Shown: positions 35,459 to 45,200 of the stretch, in pieces
How the letters are laid out: every line of letters starts with the position of its first letter
Numbering within the stretch: position 1 is the first letter of the stretch
From: Paenibacillus shirakamiensis
Lineage (GTDB): Bacteria > Bacillota > Bacilli > Paenibacillales > Paenibacillaceae
Assembly: GCF_017874255.1 (NCBI RefSeq)
Contig: NZ_JAGGLD010000005.1
Location: forward strand, 248,001-312,000
DNA: 64,000 nt
Direction of reading: 5' to 3'
The notes under the pieces: model-generated
Database searches by the model: none
The model's input: the letters and a program-made list of their open reading frames with translations, nothing else
Told to the model about the DNA's origin: nothing
Made by a program: the position numbers and the translations under genes

Positions 35459-36904
35459 TTATTTGTTTGCGATGTGTACTTTTAATTGTTTGCCTTTAAT
35501 GGTGGTATCCTTCATGGCTTGTAATACTTGCATCCCTTTGCCATTGAGTATCTCGACATATGTGGTCGTATCTTGAATAGTGATAATGCCGATATCTCCC
35601 GCTTCGACGCCCTCGATTCGAGCGATAGTCCCCACGAAATCCACAGCTCTCAGCTTCTTTTTCTTGCCTCCGTTGAAGTACAGCTTGATGATATCCTGAC
35701 TGAGTTGGTCGCTCTTCAGCACTTTCTGGACATGCCGAGCATGAATCTTTTGGTCAAATTCGAATTTGGCTTGAAGCACCTCTTGTTGGGTGGGTGCCTC
35801 TTCTAATTGGAAGGCTCTTCCCGTATAGCTCTCGATCGAATCCAGATACTTCAATTCCTGCGGAGAGACCAAGGTAATTGCTTCCCCACTTTTCCCAGCG
35901 CGGCCTGTACGTCCTGCACGATGCACATAACTTTCTGCATCCTGTGGAACATCATAGTTAATGACATGGGTCATATGCTCCACATCAATGCCCCGTGCTG
36001 CTACATCGGTAGCTACAAGATAACGGAACTGACCACGCCGAAATGCGTTCATCACTTCGAATCGTTCCTCTTGCTCCATCCCCCCGTGAATACGATCACA
36101 TGGATAGCTCAGATCTACAAGTTGACGGAAAACTTGATTCACGCGCTCTTGGGTTCGGCAGAAGATAACGCAGCTATCCGGATTTTTCGTAATCAGTAGG
36201 TTAGCCAAAACTCGGGGCTTGTCCTCTTCTTTGGCAGCTATCCTTAGATGGGTAATGTCTGGCTCGGGTTGACCTGATGATTCGGCCTCAATAAGAATAG
36301 GATTCTTCATGTATTTAGAAGAAAGGGCATCTACATCCTCTGGCAAAGTAGCCGACAGCAAGACCGTAACACGCTCCGTCGGAAGCTCCTTAATAATAGC
36401 CTCTACCTGTTCAATAAAACCCATATTGAGCATTTCATCCGCTTCGTCAATAATCAGGAATCGAATCTTATTTAGCGCAAGGGAACCTTTTTGAATATGA
36501 TCCAACACTCGGCCTGGAGTACCCGCCACGATATGATTTTTCTGCTTCAGCTCTTGTTTTTGGAATGCAAACGGGTGCTTGCCGAACACCGCAGCGACCT
36601 TGATCCGCTCATAACGCCCGATATTCATCAAGTCTTCCTTCACTTGCACGGCAAGCTCCCGAGTAGGTGTTAATACAAGCGCTTGGGGTTTGTTCTCTTC
36701 CCACTCGACTAGTTCACATAAGGGAATACCATAAGCTGCCGTCTTTCCACTTCCGGTCTGAGATTTAACCACCAAGTCTTTCTGATCTAGCAACTGAGGA
36801 ATAACCTCATCTTGTACAGCTGTTGGCTGCGTATAGCCTAAATCCCGCAGTGCCTTTTGAATCGGCTCGCGAATGGCATAGTGCTCAAACGATAGTTCAC
36901 TCAT
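35459..36904 (-). CDS. dbpA: DEAD-box RNA helicase DbpA (YxiN-like)
   Basis: A 481-residue ATP-dependent RNA helicase. Motifs in order: Q-motif [20 protein letters not shown], Ia [38 protein letters not shown] and [12 protein letters not shown]. The last ~75 residues ([22 protein letters not shown]) form the DbpA RNA-binding domain that recognises hairpin 92 of 23S rRNA, pointing to a role in 50S assembly. Divergent from the chemoreceptor gene and probably monocistronic. Confidence 0.95.
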   Translation of the reverse strand: MSELSFEHYAIREPIQKALRDLGYTQPTAVQDEVIPQLLDQKDLVVKSQTGSGKTAAYGIPLCELVEWEENKPQALVLTPTRELAVQVKEDLMNIGRYERIKVAAVFGKHPFAFQKQELKQKNHIVAGTPGRVLDHIQKGSLALNKIRFLIIDEADEMLNMGFIEQVEAIIKELPTERVTVLLSATLPEDVDALSSKYMKNPILIEAESSGQPEPDITHLRIAAKEEDKPRVLANLLITKNPDSCVIFCRTQERVNQVFRQLVDLSYPCDRIHGGMEQEERFEVMNAFRRGQFRYLVATDVAARGIDVEHMTHVINYDVPQDAESYVHRAGRTGRAGKSGEAITLVSPQELKYLDSIESYTGRAFQLEEAPTQQEVLQAKFEFDQKIHARHVQKVLKSDQLSQDIIKLYFNGGKKKKLRAVDFVGTIARIEGVEAGDIGIITIQDTTTYVEILNGKGMQVLQAMKDTTIKGKQLKVHIANK

Positions 36905-37028
36905 AATTAACGTTCAACCTCATTTTCCTCAATTTCGTCCCTTCATTCTATCACACTTTACATACATGCCCTGTGCGATGCGTTTTTCAAGCTATTGCTA
37001 AAAATTTATATAATTCTATAAAAAACAC

Positions 37029-37056
37029 TAAACAAATTGTCTTAAATTGTCGAAAA
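37029..37056 (+). promoter_or_regulatory. Possible SigD-type promoter of the chemoreceptor
   Basis: TAAA-N16-GTCGAAAA resembles the motility pattern TAAA-N15-GCCGATAT with a spacer one base longer and three mismatches in the -10 box. Confidence 0.35.
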
Positions 37057-37092
37057 AGGTAGTAAACACACAAACACCCTGGGGGAAGTCAT

Positions 37093-39105
37093 ATGAAAAA
37101 ATTAAGCTTCAACAGCTCTATTCGTACTAAAATTACTGTGTTCTTACTCTTGATCACAATCGTACCCCTGCTTGCATCTAGCCTCTGGCTTACAAGCGAC
37201 TTCACCAAGGTCTTAAGTCATACCACGGAGAACAATCAAATTGCACTTACTACTGTAAATGCGAATTCTCTTAATGATTGGATTAAAGATAAAGTCGATT
37301 CCACACAGCGAGTCATCCAAGCCAACCCTGCCTTTCAGTCTGGCGATGCTAAGCTCATTATGCCTATTTTAGACATCTTAATGCAGAACGATTCCGATAT
37401 GTCCTATATTGCGTTCGTAGATCAGAACGGCCATTCTTTGAACACAAAGAGAGAAACCGGGGATCTAGCTGCATTTAAAAACTTCAAGGCAGCCAAGCAG
37501 AGCAAAAAAGTAGCAATCTCTGATATTCTGCTGGATGTAAATACACGTAAGAATATGATTCTTATCGATATTCCGTTAAAGGACAGTCAAGACCAGTTCA
37601 AAGGCTTGATCCAGACGGCTCTTGATCCCACCAATCTCATCTCTATTGTGAATCAAATTAAAGTAGGTGCGTCAGGATTTGGTTATCTTATGTCGAAGGA
37701 TGGACATTATCTTATACATAAAGACAAGAGTCTAATTGGCAAAAAAATCACGGAAGTCCTCCCTGCCGATGAATCCTCAGCATTAATGCAACAGGTCTCG
37801 CAAAATTCTAGCGGACATCTCGTCTATGAGGATCCGAGTGGCGCGGCTTATTCTGCCTCCTACAGCACCATACCGACAACAGGCTGGAAGTTGATCCTTG
37901 TAGCTAAGGATGCCGAAGTATTCAAGGAAGTGAACCAGTCTAAAGAGTTCGCTTGGTCGCTAATCGGCGCAGCTACACTCATCGTTGCCGTCCTGTCTAT
38001 CTTTATATCCCGGTTCGTAGGTCGCATGTTACTTCGAATCTCCACGCTTATGGGCAAAGCTGCCGCTGGTGATCTGACAGAGCGCCTCCCTGTAAAAGGA
38101 AAAGATGAGCTCGAAATGCTCAAACAACATATTAATAATATGTTGGATTCTTTTAGTGAACTGATCTCTAAAATTATGGAATCGGCTGAATATGTAGCGG
38201 CTTCTTCCGAAGAACTCACTGCCTCTGCGCAAGAAATGAGAGCGAATTCCGAAGAGATTGCATCAGCAGCGACGGATATGGTAGGCAGTTCTCAGAGCCA
38301 ATATGAGAATTCGTCCCAGACTTCATCCACGATGAATGAAATGGCTTCTGGCGTGTCCCGTATTGCAGAATCTTCCTCCTTGGTATCGGATTCCACGACT
38401 TCTGTCGTTAACGAAATACGTCAAGGTTATCAAAACATTCAAGAAGCCACACAGCAGATGCAGCAGACCGGGGCCTCCATTGAGAAGACAGCATTATCGA
38501 TGCATGAGTTGGAGAATCACTCCCAGATGATTGGCGGGATTGTTGACGTAATCAGCGGTATCGCGAAGCAGACGAATCTACTGTCCCTAAATGCTTCCAT
38601 AGAAGCCGCCCGAGCTGGGGAGCATGGACGAGGTTTCGCTGTTGTTGCAGCGGAGGTCAAAAAACTCGCCGAACAAACGGCGCAAGAAACTCAACAGATT
38701 GGAATCATTGCAAACGACATTATGGATCGAACTCGCGAAGTATCCGAACGTGTTCAAGATGGTGTAGATCAGATGAGTATTAGCACGGAACAAGTCACAC
38801 ACCTTGGCGAAGTCTTCGCTACGATCATGGAAGCCATTCAGAAGGTGAACGACCAGATTCAAGAGACATCCGCAGCGGCTGAACAACTATCAGCTGGGAC
38901 AGAACAAGTAGCTGCTTCTATGGATGAGAATCTAATCGTTACACAGCACGTGCTTAATCACCTCACAGATGTTCAGCGAGGAGCCAAAGACTCACTGATC
39001 TCCATGGATGAAGTCTCTTCCTCCTCCGAAGCTCTAAGTGAGATGTCCATGGAACTCCGTGACCTTGTCCATCGCTTCAAAATTGATATGACGAACAAAC
39101 TTTAA
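37093..39105 (+). CDS. Methyl-accepting chemotaxis protein
   Basis: A 670-residue receptor. The first membrane helix is at ~13-34, an extracellular dCache-type sensor covers ~40-280 ([17 protein letters not shown]), the second helix at ~288-310, then HAMP and a long coiled signalling domain. Its conserved hairpin tip, near residues 490-530, reads [20 protein letters not shown]. Glu/Gln-rich methylation heptads flank it. Ligand not determinable. GGGGGAAG precedes the ATG. Confidence 0.95.
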   Translation: MKKLSFNSSIRTKITVFLLLITIVPLLASSLWLTSDFTKVLSHTTENNQIALTTVNANSLNDWIKDKVDSTQRVIQANPAFQSGDAKLIMPILDILMQNDSDMSYIAFVDQNGHSLNTKRETGDLAAFKNFKAAKQSKKVAISDILLDVNTRKNMILIDIPLKDSQDQFKGLIQTALDPTNLISIVNQIKVGASGFGYLMSKDGHYLIHKDKSLIGKKITEVLPADESSALMQQVSQNSSGHLVYEDPSGAAYSASYSTIPTTGWKLILVAKDAEVFKEVNQSKEFAWSLIGAATLIVAVLSIFISRFVGRMLLRISTLMGKAAAGDLTERLPVKGKDELEMLKQHINNMLDSFSELISKIMESAEYVAASSEELTASAQEMRANSEEIASAATDMVGSSQSQYENSSQTSSTMNEMASGVSRIAESSSLVSDSTTSVVNEIRQGYQNIQEATQQMQQTGASIEKTALSMHELENHSQMIGGIVDVISGIAKQTNLLSLNASIEAARAGEHGRGFAVVAAEVKKLAEQTAQETQQIGIIANDIMDRTREVSERVQDGVDQMSISTEQVTHLGEVFATIMEAIQKVNDQIQETSAAAEQLSAGTEQVAASMDENLIVTQHVLNHLTDVQRGAKDSLISMDEVSSSSEALSEMSMELRDLVHRFKIDMTNKL

Positions 39106-39117
39106 GCAGCTTAGTTG

Positions 39118-39162
39118 AAAGCAGCAACCTCCTTAGCATTTGCTAAGGAGGTTGCTGCTTTT
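39118..39162 (+). terminator. Strong terminator
   Basis: Perfect 20-bp stem AAAGCAGCAACCTCCTTAGC with its complement around a 4-base loop, ending in TTTT. Confidence 0.93.
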
Positions 39163-39169
39163 CATAAGG

Positions 39170-40009
39170 TTAGTATTGTTCCACATGCTTGGAATCATAA
39201 AATATCCGGTTGGCCTCAGAATGTATATACCGAAGTAACTCTACTAAATCCTTTAGACGTGCCTCATTTGAATTATAATAGCGCTCAGTCTCTAACCTTT
39301 TAATATGAATGGCTTCATGAATTAGAGAATGCCACGAATTTGGAATGATTGCCAAACCGTAGAGCCCCGCCTCTACTTTACTCTTGACGGCTTGCTCCTT
39401 TAACGTATACAGCTGTCTTAACATCCCTAGCGTGCACCATTCTACGGCTTCATCCATTTTCTTCTTCATGCTCTCTTCATCAGAAATGAAGGACGAACGC
39501 AACTGCTCCTCTAATCGCTCGATCCAGTTTATCCAATACGTATTTAAGTTTCCTACCACATAGTCCATCAAGGCCTTGACTCGTATCTCGAAGTGAAAAG
39601 AATGACTCAAGCCATATAATCTAATACCATAATGTTGAAGTATCCACCACGTGACGGGATTTATATCAGCAGCATATCCATCCGAGTGAACCTTCTTATC
39701 ATAGTAAGTCCAAAAGGCATTCATTTCATCCTGTGATTTTCCAACATCATCTACGTGAATATAAGCTCCCATCATCTCCAAATCCGGAAACTCTTGGTCA
39801 ATCTCTGCATGGATGTTGGATAGGATATGGATATCCGTATTGCTTGGCAGCTCTCTGAGCAGCGTAATGAAATCAATGTCACTAGAGCCTTCGATATAAT
39901 CCCCTAATGCAACTGAACCATAAATGTATACCGCCTCAACATTGAAATTATTCATAACTAAAGAGGTGCACAATTTACGCATACTTCGCTCTACTACGTC
40001 GGGTAACAT
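39170..40009 (-). CDS. AadA-like nucleotidyltransferase
   Basis: A 279-residue protein. The polymerase-beta-type nucleotidyltransferase motif is YIYGSVALGDYIEGSSDIDF (G31-S32, D44, D46). The C-terminal helical region (GMLRQLYTLKEQAVKSKVEAGLYG) matches the AadA C-terminal domain (DUF4111). Relatives adenylylate spectinomycin or streptomycin; this one is diverged and chromosomal, so resistance activity is only a possibility. It ends close to the chemoreceptor terminator. Confidence 0.8.
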   Translation of the reverse strand: MLPDVVERSMRKLCTSLVMNNFNVEAVYIYGSVALGDYIEGSSDIDFITLLRELPSNTDIHILSNIHAEIDQEFPDLEMMGAYIHVDDVGKSQDEMNAFWTYYDKKVHSDGYAADINPVTWWILQHYGIRLYGLSHSFHFEIRVKALMDYVVGNLNTYWINWIERLEEQLRSSFISDEESMKKKMDEAVEWCTLGMLRQLYTLKEQAVKSKVEAGLYGLAIIPNSWHSLIHEAIHIKRLETERYYNSNEARLKDLVELLRYIHSEANRIFYDSKHVEQY

Positions 40010-40181
40010 AGCTATCTCCCTTCAAGTCCTCATTCTCCAAGTTCGTCGACATGGTTTTATAATACAACGCTACAGGACAATCAAAGTTTCTCAACTCTTA
40101 TACATTGTCTTTTAGGTATCTGACAGGCTATTAGCATATTCCCCTAACTTGTACATATCGTATTATAAAGGGGGAATGGGT

Positions 40182-40544
40182 ATGGATTTTCAGACTAGTG
40201 TCACGTTAATTGCTGTGGCCTTCGCGGCCTTAGTCCTTTTTGGTATCCTTACACTACGTAAATTAATGGCTTCCTTAGATGAGACGAACAAGACGCTTGG
40301 CGAGGTGCGGGGGGCCGTACATGGACTCACTAGCGAAGCGCAGCGCTTAATTCGCAACGCTAATCAGGTCACTGCGGATGTCAAAGGGAAAATGCGCGCG
40401 GTGGATCCCATCGTTGAGACAGCGCAAGATGTAGGTGAAGTGTTACACTCCGTGACTGATTCTGTAAAACAAGCCGTCTCCGTCATTGGACAGAAGGTGC
40501 AGGAGCAGCGGCAACAAAAAGTAAATCTCCGTGTCAAAAAGTAA
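40182..40544 (+). CDS. DUF948 membrane-anchored protein (YtxG/YoxC-like)
   Basis: A 120-residue protein with one N-terminal membrane helix (SVTLIAVAFAALVLFGIL) followed by an amphipathic coiled region with an 11-residue-like periodicity (TLGEVRGAVHGLTSEAQRLI). This is the DUF948 pattern of general stress proteins in Bacillales. AAAGGGGGA precedes the ATG at 40182; the earlier in-frame ATGs touch or precede that site. Function unknown. Confidence 0.85.
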   Translation: MDFQTSVTLIAVAFAALVLFGILTLRKLMASLDETNKTLGEVRGAVHGLTSEAQRLIRNANQVTADVKGKMRAVDPIVETAQDVGEVLHSVTDSVKQAVSVIGQKVQEQRQQKVNLRVKK

Positions 40545-40565
40545 TCATTACTTGATACACAAATG

Positions 40566-40607
40566 CACCAAAACTCCCCAGCATGAGGGTGCCGGGGAGT
40601 TTTGGTG
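40566..40607. terminator. Hairpin between convergent genes
   Basis: Perfect 14-bp stem CACCAAAACTCCCC with its complement. No strong T-run either way. Confidence 0.7.
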
Positions 40608-40636
40608 TGCCTATATATTTCCTTATGATGCTTTCT

Positions 40637-41758
40637 TCACTCGCTTACCCACCATCGAGATTTGGGGTACTCTTCGCTCCCCGACAGTACGGCTTCCCCT
40701 ATACGAGGCGTACAGACAACGACCTGATTCTTGTTGGCTTCTGCAATCACGCGTTCCACAGGATCCGTCCAATCATGCATAGCCAAGGTAAAGGCTCCCC
40801 AGTGAATGGGAATCATCCGCTTTCCTTGAATATCAAGCTGTGCTTGTACCGTCTCCTCAGGCTTCATATGGATATAGGGCCACCTATAATCGTATTGGCC
40901 ACATTCCATGAGGGTCAGATCAAAGGGCCCAAAGCGCTCCCCGATCTCTCTAAAGTGCGGGCCGTAGCCACTATCTCCACTGAAGAACAGCTTTGTTCCT
41001 TCGCCTTGAATGACCCAAGAAGCCCATAGCGTGTGCTGTCTATCATTTAAGCTCCGACCCGAAAAATGTCTAGCCGGGGTGCAGGCGAACTTTAGTCCCG
41101 CCCATTCCGTCTCTTCCCACCAGTCATGCTCTTCTACTCGGTCGGGATGCACTCCCCACCGAATCAAGTGAGCTGAGACCCCGAGCGGAACGATAAATCT
41201 TGCTACCTTATCCTTGATCTTGATGATCGTTCCATAATCTAAATGATCATAGTGATCATGAGAGAGCAGGACCACATCAATCGTAGGCAAATCCTCTGCT
41301 TCAATGGGCAAGTGTGAGCTGTAACGTTTGCCCCCGATGAAAGGAAACGGCGATGGAGACGTACCCAACATAGGATCAAGCAGTATCCGTTTTCCATCTA
41401 ATTCTACTAGAAGTGCGGAGTGTCCAAACCAAGTTACTCGAGCGCCAGTCGAAGCGGAATCAGCTTGTACAGCTGGGGCTATGTCATAAGAGACGACATC
41501 CAGCTTCCCATTGGGCTTGCCAAACGGATTTCCTTTGACGAAATCCATTAAAATAGAGAGGTTCGCCTTTAGTCCCATGTTCATGGTTGTAGGTAGTGTA
41601 TTATGAAATTTTCCATTGTTATATTCCGGTGAACTTACTATTCTTCGCATCTGATCCGGCGTGGGTCTACCTCCTAGAGGGGGATATATTTTCAAAAAAA
41701 TCAGAACGGCTACCCAAAGAATTACAACGATTACAATAAGCGTGATGAAGACAGACAT
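40637..41758 (-). CDS. Metallo-beta-lactamase-fold hydrolase, NAPE-PLD/UlaG-like
   Basis: A 373-residue protein with one N-terminal membrane helix (VFITLIVIVVILWVAVLIF), then the MBL fold: TWFGHSALLVE, LSHDHYDHLDY (HxHxDH), CTPARHFSGR, FFSGDSGYG and IPIHWGAF. The closest general pattern is the NAPE-hydrolysing phospholipase D-like group. The ATG at 41758 has GGGAGG upstream; the longer frame to 41851 runs into the next gene's terminator and is rejected. Confidence 0.88.
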   Translation of the reverse strand: MSVFITLIVIVVILWVAVLIFLKIYPPLGGRPTPDQMRRIVSSPEYNNGKFHNTLPTTMNMGLKANLSILMDFVKGNPFGKPNGKLDVVSYDIAPAVQADSASTGARVTWFGHSALLVELDGKRILLDPMLGTSPSPFPFIGGKRYSSHLPIEAEDLPTIDVVLLSHDHYDHLDYGTIIKIKDKVARFIVPLGVSAHLIRWGVHPDRVEEHDWWEETEWAGLKFACTPARHFSGRSLNDRQHTLWASWVIQGEGTKLFFSGDSGYGPHFREIGERFGPFDLTLMECGQYDYRWPYIHMKPEETVQAQLDIQGKRMIPIHWGAFTLAMHDWTDPVERVIAEANKNQVVVCTPRIGEAVLSGSEEYPKSRWWVSE

Positions 41759-41840
41759 ACGATAAGTTCCTCCCTTGCTATTAGATAACGCGAATACCCA
41801 ATTCCTGTCTTTAGCATACCCGAATCCTGACTGAACAATC

Positions 41841-41872
41841 AAAAAAAACAAAGTATCATGGAAGATACTTTG
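41841..41872 (-). terminator. Terminator of the SDR gene
   Basis: Perfect CAAAGTATC stem with its complement, then eight T on the minus strand. Confidence 0.92.
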
Positions 41873-41935
41873 CCTTCTATCTAGCTAATTTCTAACCTTT
41901 ATTATAAAAAAATCTTAATACCTAATATGTCTCAC

Positions 41936-42688
41936 TTAAAGGGTAAGGCCACCATCTACCGTAAGAATGGAACCCGTCATATAACTTGAGCCTTCGGAAG
42001 CTAAAAATGCTACCATGGAAGCTATCTCCTCCGCCTCAGCAGGACGACCCATACGCATATTGGAGAATTCCTCAGGAATATATCCACCAGAAGCAAACTG
42101 TGCCTGCACACCAGCTACAAGCGCCGTATTGACTCCTCCTGGGCAGATCGCATTAACACGAATTCCTTTTTTCACATATTCAAGGGCGGCCCCTTTGGTG
42201 ATTCCAATGACTGCATGCTTCGTAGCTGAATAGACGCTGGCACTATGTTCGCTGCGGAGTCCAGCTGTGGAAGCTGTGTTCACGATATGACCCTCACCTT
42301 GCTTATGCATAACTTTAAGCACGTATTTCATGCCAAGGAATACACCTTTAATATTGACTCCCGATAGACGATCGAATTCGTCCTCCGACACATCTTCTAA
42401 CAAAGCAAACTTCTGTATAATCCCTGCATTGTTAAAGAAGAAGTCAATTCGTCCATATGTCTCCACAGCTTGGTTCACATAATTCTGCACATCTTCACTA
42501 ATGGCTACATTTGCTTGAACGAATATACCTTCCCCGCCTGCTTCCTTAATAAGTCCTAGGGTCTCCTCACCTGTCTGTGCGTTAAAGTCTACAAGCACTA
42601 CCTTAAATCCACTCTGAGCTAGCTTAATACTACTCGCTCGTCCAATTCCGCTTCCTGCTCCTGTAATAATAGCTACTTGCTCTGACAT
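41936..42688 (-). CDS. Short-chain dehydrogenase/reductase
   Basis: A 250-residue classical SDR: TGAGSGIGRASS, NNAGII, Ser in NTASTAG, and the intact YSATK catalytic pair, followed by CPGGVNTAL. Likely uses NAD (Asp in VLVDFN, end of the second strand). Substrate unknown. It stands alone with its own terminator. Confidence 0.9.
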   Translation of the reverse strand: MSEQVAIITGAGSGIGRASSIKLAQSGFKVVLVDFNAQTGEETLGLIKEAGGEGIFVQANVAISEDVQNYVNQAVETYGRIDFFFNNAGIIQKFALLEDVSEDEFDRLSGVNIKGVFLGMKYVLKVMHKQGEGHIVNTASTAGLRSEHSASVYSATKHAVIGITKGAALEYVKKGIRVNAICPGGVNTALVAGVQAQFASGGYIPEEFSNMRMGRPAEAEEIASMVAFLASEGSSYMTGSILTVDGGLTL

Positions 42689-42867
42689 GTCCTATCCCCT
42701 CCAAATATGTAAATCACACCTTTGCCACTTCCATCTAATGTATGCGGTTACAATCTATCTTAGTTGCTCTTAATATCTTATATCAATGAACCATAATATA
42801 CAAAGTTTACTATAGGTGTGTGCTACTCCTCCCTAATCGCCTCATCGTCTTATGGGCACCTATACCT

Positions 42868-42924
42868 TTATAGACTCACGACCATCATAATTATAATTAT
42901 TACGCCCATCGGTATATATTCCAT
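42868..42924 (-). CDS. Predicted 18-residue hydrophobic peptide
   Basis: ATG at 42924 with AAGGGGAGGG eight bases upstream, encoding MEYIPMGVIIIIMMVVSL and a stop. It is 38 bp downstream of another small membrane ORF. The strong ribosome site argues for translation; the length allows no family assignment. Confidence 0.4.
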   Translation of the reverse strand: MEYIPMGVIIIIMMVVSL

Positions 42925-42961
42925 TCTTTTAACCCTCCCCTTAAAATTTAGGCCTGGCCAT

Positions 42962-43102
42962 TCAGAATAGAGATCGTAAAGCCAGAATCATAAACACCCC
43001 AAAAATCAACATCATAGAAATGAGAACTACCATAAAAATTTTGAGAAACTTCCGATTGTCTTGCACGATATTTATCCACTCCAATCCGCAAACCTCTCGC
43101 AA
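42962..43102 (-). CDS. Predicted 46-residue small membrane protein
   Basis: A TTG at 43102 follows AGGTGG closely and opens 46 codons. The head is soluble and mixed (REVCGLEWINIVQDNRKFLK), followed by one strongly hydrophobic helix (IFMVVLISMMLIFGVFMILA) and RSLF. A later GTG (43063) would give a 33-residue form. It lies after the greA terminator, so it would need its own promoter, which I could not identify. Confidence 0.42.
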   Translation of the reverse strand: MREVCGLEWINIVQDNRKFLKIFMVVLISMMLIFGVFMILALRSLF

Positions 43103-43174
43103 AATACCACCTAATTATACAGGAATAGGAAATGAATACATACCCCCGTGCCTCTACTCTCTACATTTACAATT

Positions 43175-43209
43175 AAAAAAGACCAGCCGCTATATAAGCA
43201 GTCTGGTCT
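43175..43209 (-). terminator. Terminator of greA
   Basis: AGACCAG...CTGGTCT stem with further CTGCT/AGCGG pairing, then six T on the minus strand. Confidence 0.88.
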
Positions 43210-43232
43210 ACGCTAAACATTCAGGCGATGAA

Positions 43233-43703
43233 CTAACCCTTTATCTCAATCAATTCATACTGAAGTACGCCGATCGGCGCAGTCACTTCAATTTTGTCCC
43301 CTACAGTTTTGCCCATAAGAGCGCTACCTAGTGGACTTTGATAAGAGATCTTGAAATCAGCAGCATCCGCTTCGGCTGGACCCACGATCCGGTATTCATT
43401 TTGTTCTGCAAACTCTACGTCATTCAGAACAACAATGGATCCGACTTGCACTTTTGAAGTATCCACATTTTCTACAACGCGTGCGCGTTTGAGCATTTTT
43501 TCAATGCTAAGAATGCGGGTCTCCATGAACGCCTGATCATCCTTAGCTGAATGATATTCACTATTTTCCTTCAAGTCCCCGTAGCTAATCGCCGTCTTCA
43601 AACGACTGGCAAGTTCCTTACGCTTTACGGTTGTCAATTCTTCCAATTCTTGCTCAAGCTGTGTATATCCCTCACGGGTTAAAATAACTTCTTCACTGGC
43701 CAT
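43233..43703 (-). CDS. greA: Transcription elongation factor GreA
   Basis: A 156-residue Gre factor that rescues backtracked RNA polymerase by stimulating transcript cleavage. An N-terminal coiled coil carries the acidic tip DLKENSEYHSAKDDQ; the C-terminal FKBP-like domain has YRIVGPAEADAADFKISYQSPLGSALMGK. B. subtilis-type bacteria usually carry one GreA; whether this is the only copy cannot be told here. Confidence 0.93.
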   Translation of the reverse strand: MASEEVILTREGYTQLEQELEELTTVKRKELASRLKTAISYGDLKENSEYHSAKDDQAFMETRILSIEKMLKRARVVENVDTSKVQVGSIVVLNDVEFAEQNEYRIVGPAEADAADFKISYQSPLGSALMGKTVGDKIEVTAPIGVLQYELIEIKG

Positions 43704-43962
43704 GTATTCACAGCTCCATATCCTATTATATTATTGTCTACCCTCATTATAGTCTCAAATCAACCCAAGCAGTCAACCCACCACACAACCAATATATGCC
43801 TACCGGTTAATTTGTAGACACTGCGCCCTCTATATATAACCTTCACATAAGGCTAAACAAAAGCAATATGTTCAGAGCCATTAAACGAAAAATATAGGCT
43901 GGAAGCAATAGGCATACCCCTGAAGGATACGCCTCAATATATATAGCTCTACAAATTCTTTA

Positions 43963-45054
43963 CTATTCGCCAGATGCCATTTTCTCCGGATCGGTCGACA
44001 CATTTTTGATCTGCTTACTGCGAAGTTGTCCGCAAGCGGCATCAATATCCGTGCCATGTTCTAACCGAACACTGCAACTAATGCCTTGTTTTTTTAGCGT
44101 ATCATAGAAAGCTCTAACCGTCTCCCGATCCGTTCTTTGATACTGACTATGCTCATCCACGGGATTATAGGGAATCAAGTTCACATTTGCAAGGTTCTTA
44201 CGATGACCTACAAGCTCGGCGAGCTCAAGGGCATGTTCGTGCTGATCATTGATATCTTTTAGCAAAATATATTCCAGTGTAATCCGGCGATTCGTGCGCT
44301 CTAGATAATAATCAATGGCCTCCATTAACTGTTCAATGGGAATAGCGCGATTGATCTTCATAATTCGTGTACGTAGCTCATTATTCGGCGCATGAAGGGA
44401 AATCGCCAAGTTTACTTTCAGATCGCTATCGGCGAATTCTTTGATTTTGCCCGCTAGTCCGCTAGTCGATACGGTAATATGACGTGCCGCTAAAGCGAGC
44501 CCCTTCTGATCCTTAACAATATGGATGAAATCCGTCAAATTCTCAAAGTTATCGAACGGCTCACCGATACCCATGACCACGACGTGACTCACCAAATCTC
44601 CTTGGCCTGCACGATCTAAATGATGTTGAACATTCATAATCTGCTCTACAATTTCACCGCCAATCAAATCCCGGCTTTTCTTCAACAGACCGCTTGCGCA
44701 GAAGCTGCACCCAATATTACAGCCCACCTGTGTAGTGACACATACCGATAAACCAAATTTGTGGCGCATCAATACGGTCTCAATCAGGTTGCCATCGTCC
44801 AGTTTGAATAGGAACTTAATCGTGCCATCTGCAGATTCTTGCTTCACGTTCTCTTCGAGCGTCTGAATCACATAGTTCTCAGTAATAAGTTCCATACAGG
44901 CTGGATTTACATCGGTCATGTCCGCAAAATCCGTCACCCGCTTGCGATAAAGCCAGTCCCATACTTGTAATGCGCGAAACTTCTTATGTCCATGCTCGGC
45001 GAGCCAAGCTTCCAATTGCTTAAAAGTTAATCCATAGATGGATGGTTTATTCAT
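43963..45054 (-). CDS. rlmN: 23S rRNA/tRNA adenine-C2 methyltransferase, RlmN family
   Basis: A 363-residue radical-SAM enzyme. The cluster-binding CxxxCxxC is in [10 protein letters not shown]. Catalytic cysteine is in [10 protein letters not shown] near the C-terminus. [15 protein letters not shown] and [10 protein letters not shown] are RlmN-like. RlmN methylates A2503 and A37 at C2; Cfr, a sister family, methylates C8 and gives resistance. The motifs here favour RlmN. The gene is not next to rsgA or prpC, so it may be an additional copy. Confidence 0.9.
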   Translation of the reverse strand: MNKPSIYGLTFKQLEAWLAEHGHKKFRALQVWDWLYRKRVTDFADMTDVNPACMELITENYVIQTLEENVKQESADGTIKFLFKLDDGNLIETVLMRHKFGLSVCVTTQVGCNIGCSFCASGLLKKSRDLIGGEIVEQIMNVQHHLDRAGQGDLVSHVVVMGIGEPFDNFENLTDFIHIVKDQKGLALAARHITVSTSGLAGKIKEFADSDLKVNLAISLHAPNNELRTRIMKINRAIPIEQLMEAIDYYLERTNRRITLEYILLKDINDQHEHALELAELVGHRKNLANVNLIPYNPVDEHSQYQRTDRETVRAFYDTLKKQGISCSVRLEHGTDIDAACGQLRSKQIKNVSTDPEKMASGE

Positions 45055-45200
45055 GTTGACCTCTTTTCAAAATGACATCAAATTCAGGACTTGACGCATG
45101 TTCTGTCTCTTCCTTAAAGCCCTATCCCCCATTTTCCCAAAAATCCGCCGTTAAAACAAGAGGAGAACCTGCCCAGTCTCGCTGGTCAAGTCCTCCATAC

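Larger units (their letters stand above)
42689..43232. other. Intergenic region between SDR and greA
   Basis: 544 bp without a conventional gene. It holds two possible small membrane ORFs (42868, 42962) and the greA terminator. The stretch 42689-42867 is AT-rich, and I see no clear feature in it. Confidence 0.5.

Noticed and set aside
41759..41851. N-terminal extension of the metallo-hydrolase to 41851
   Set aside because: It would run through the terminator of the upstream SDR gene; a good ribosome site marks the ATG at 41758.
43020..43331. 103-codon plus-strand frame opposite greA's end
   Set aside because: It crosses the greA terminator and greA coding region on the opposite strand.
43963..45054. 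Cfr resistance methyltransferase
   Set aside because: The sequence pattern ([21 protein letters not shown]) follows RlmN rather than Cfr.
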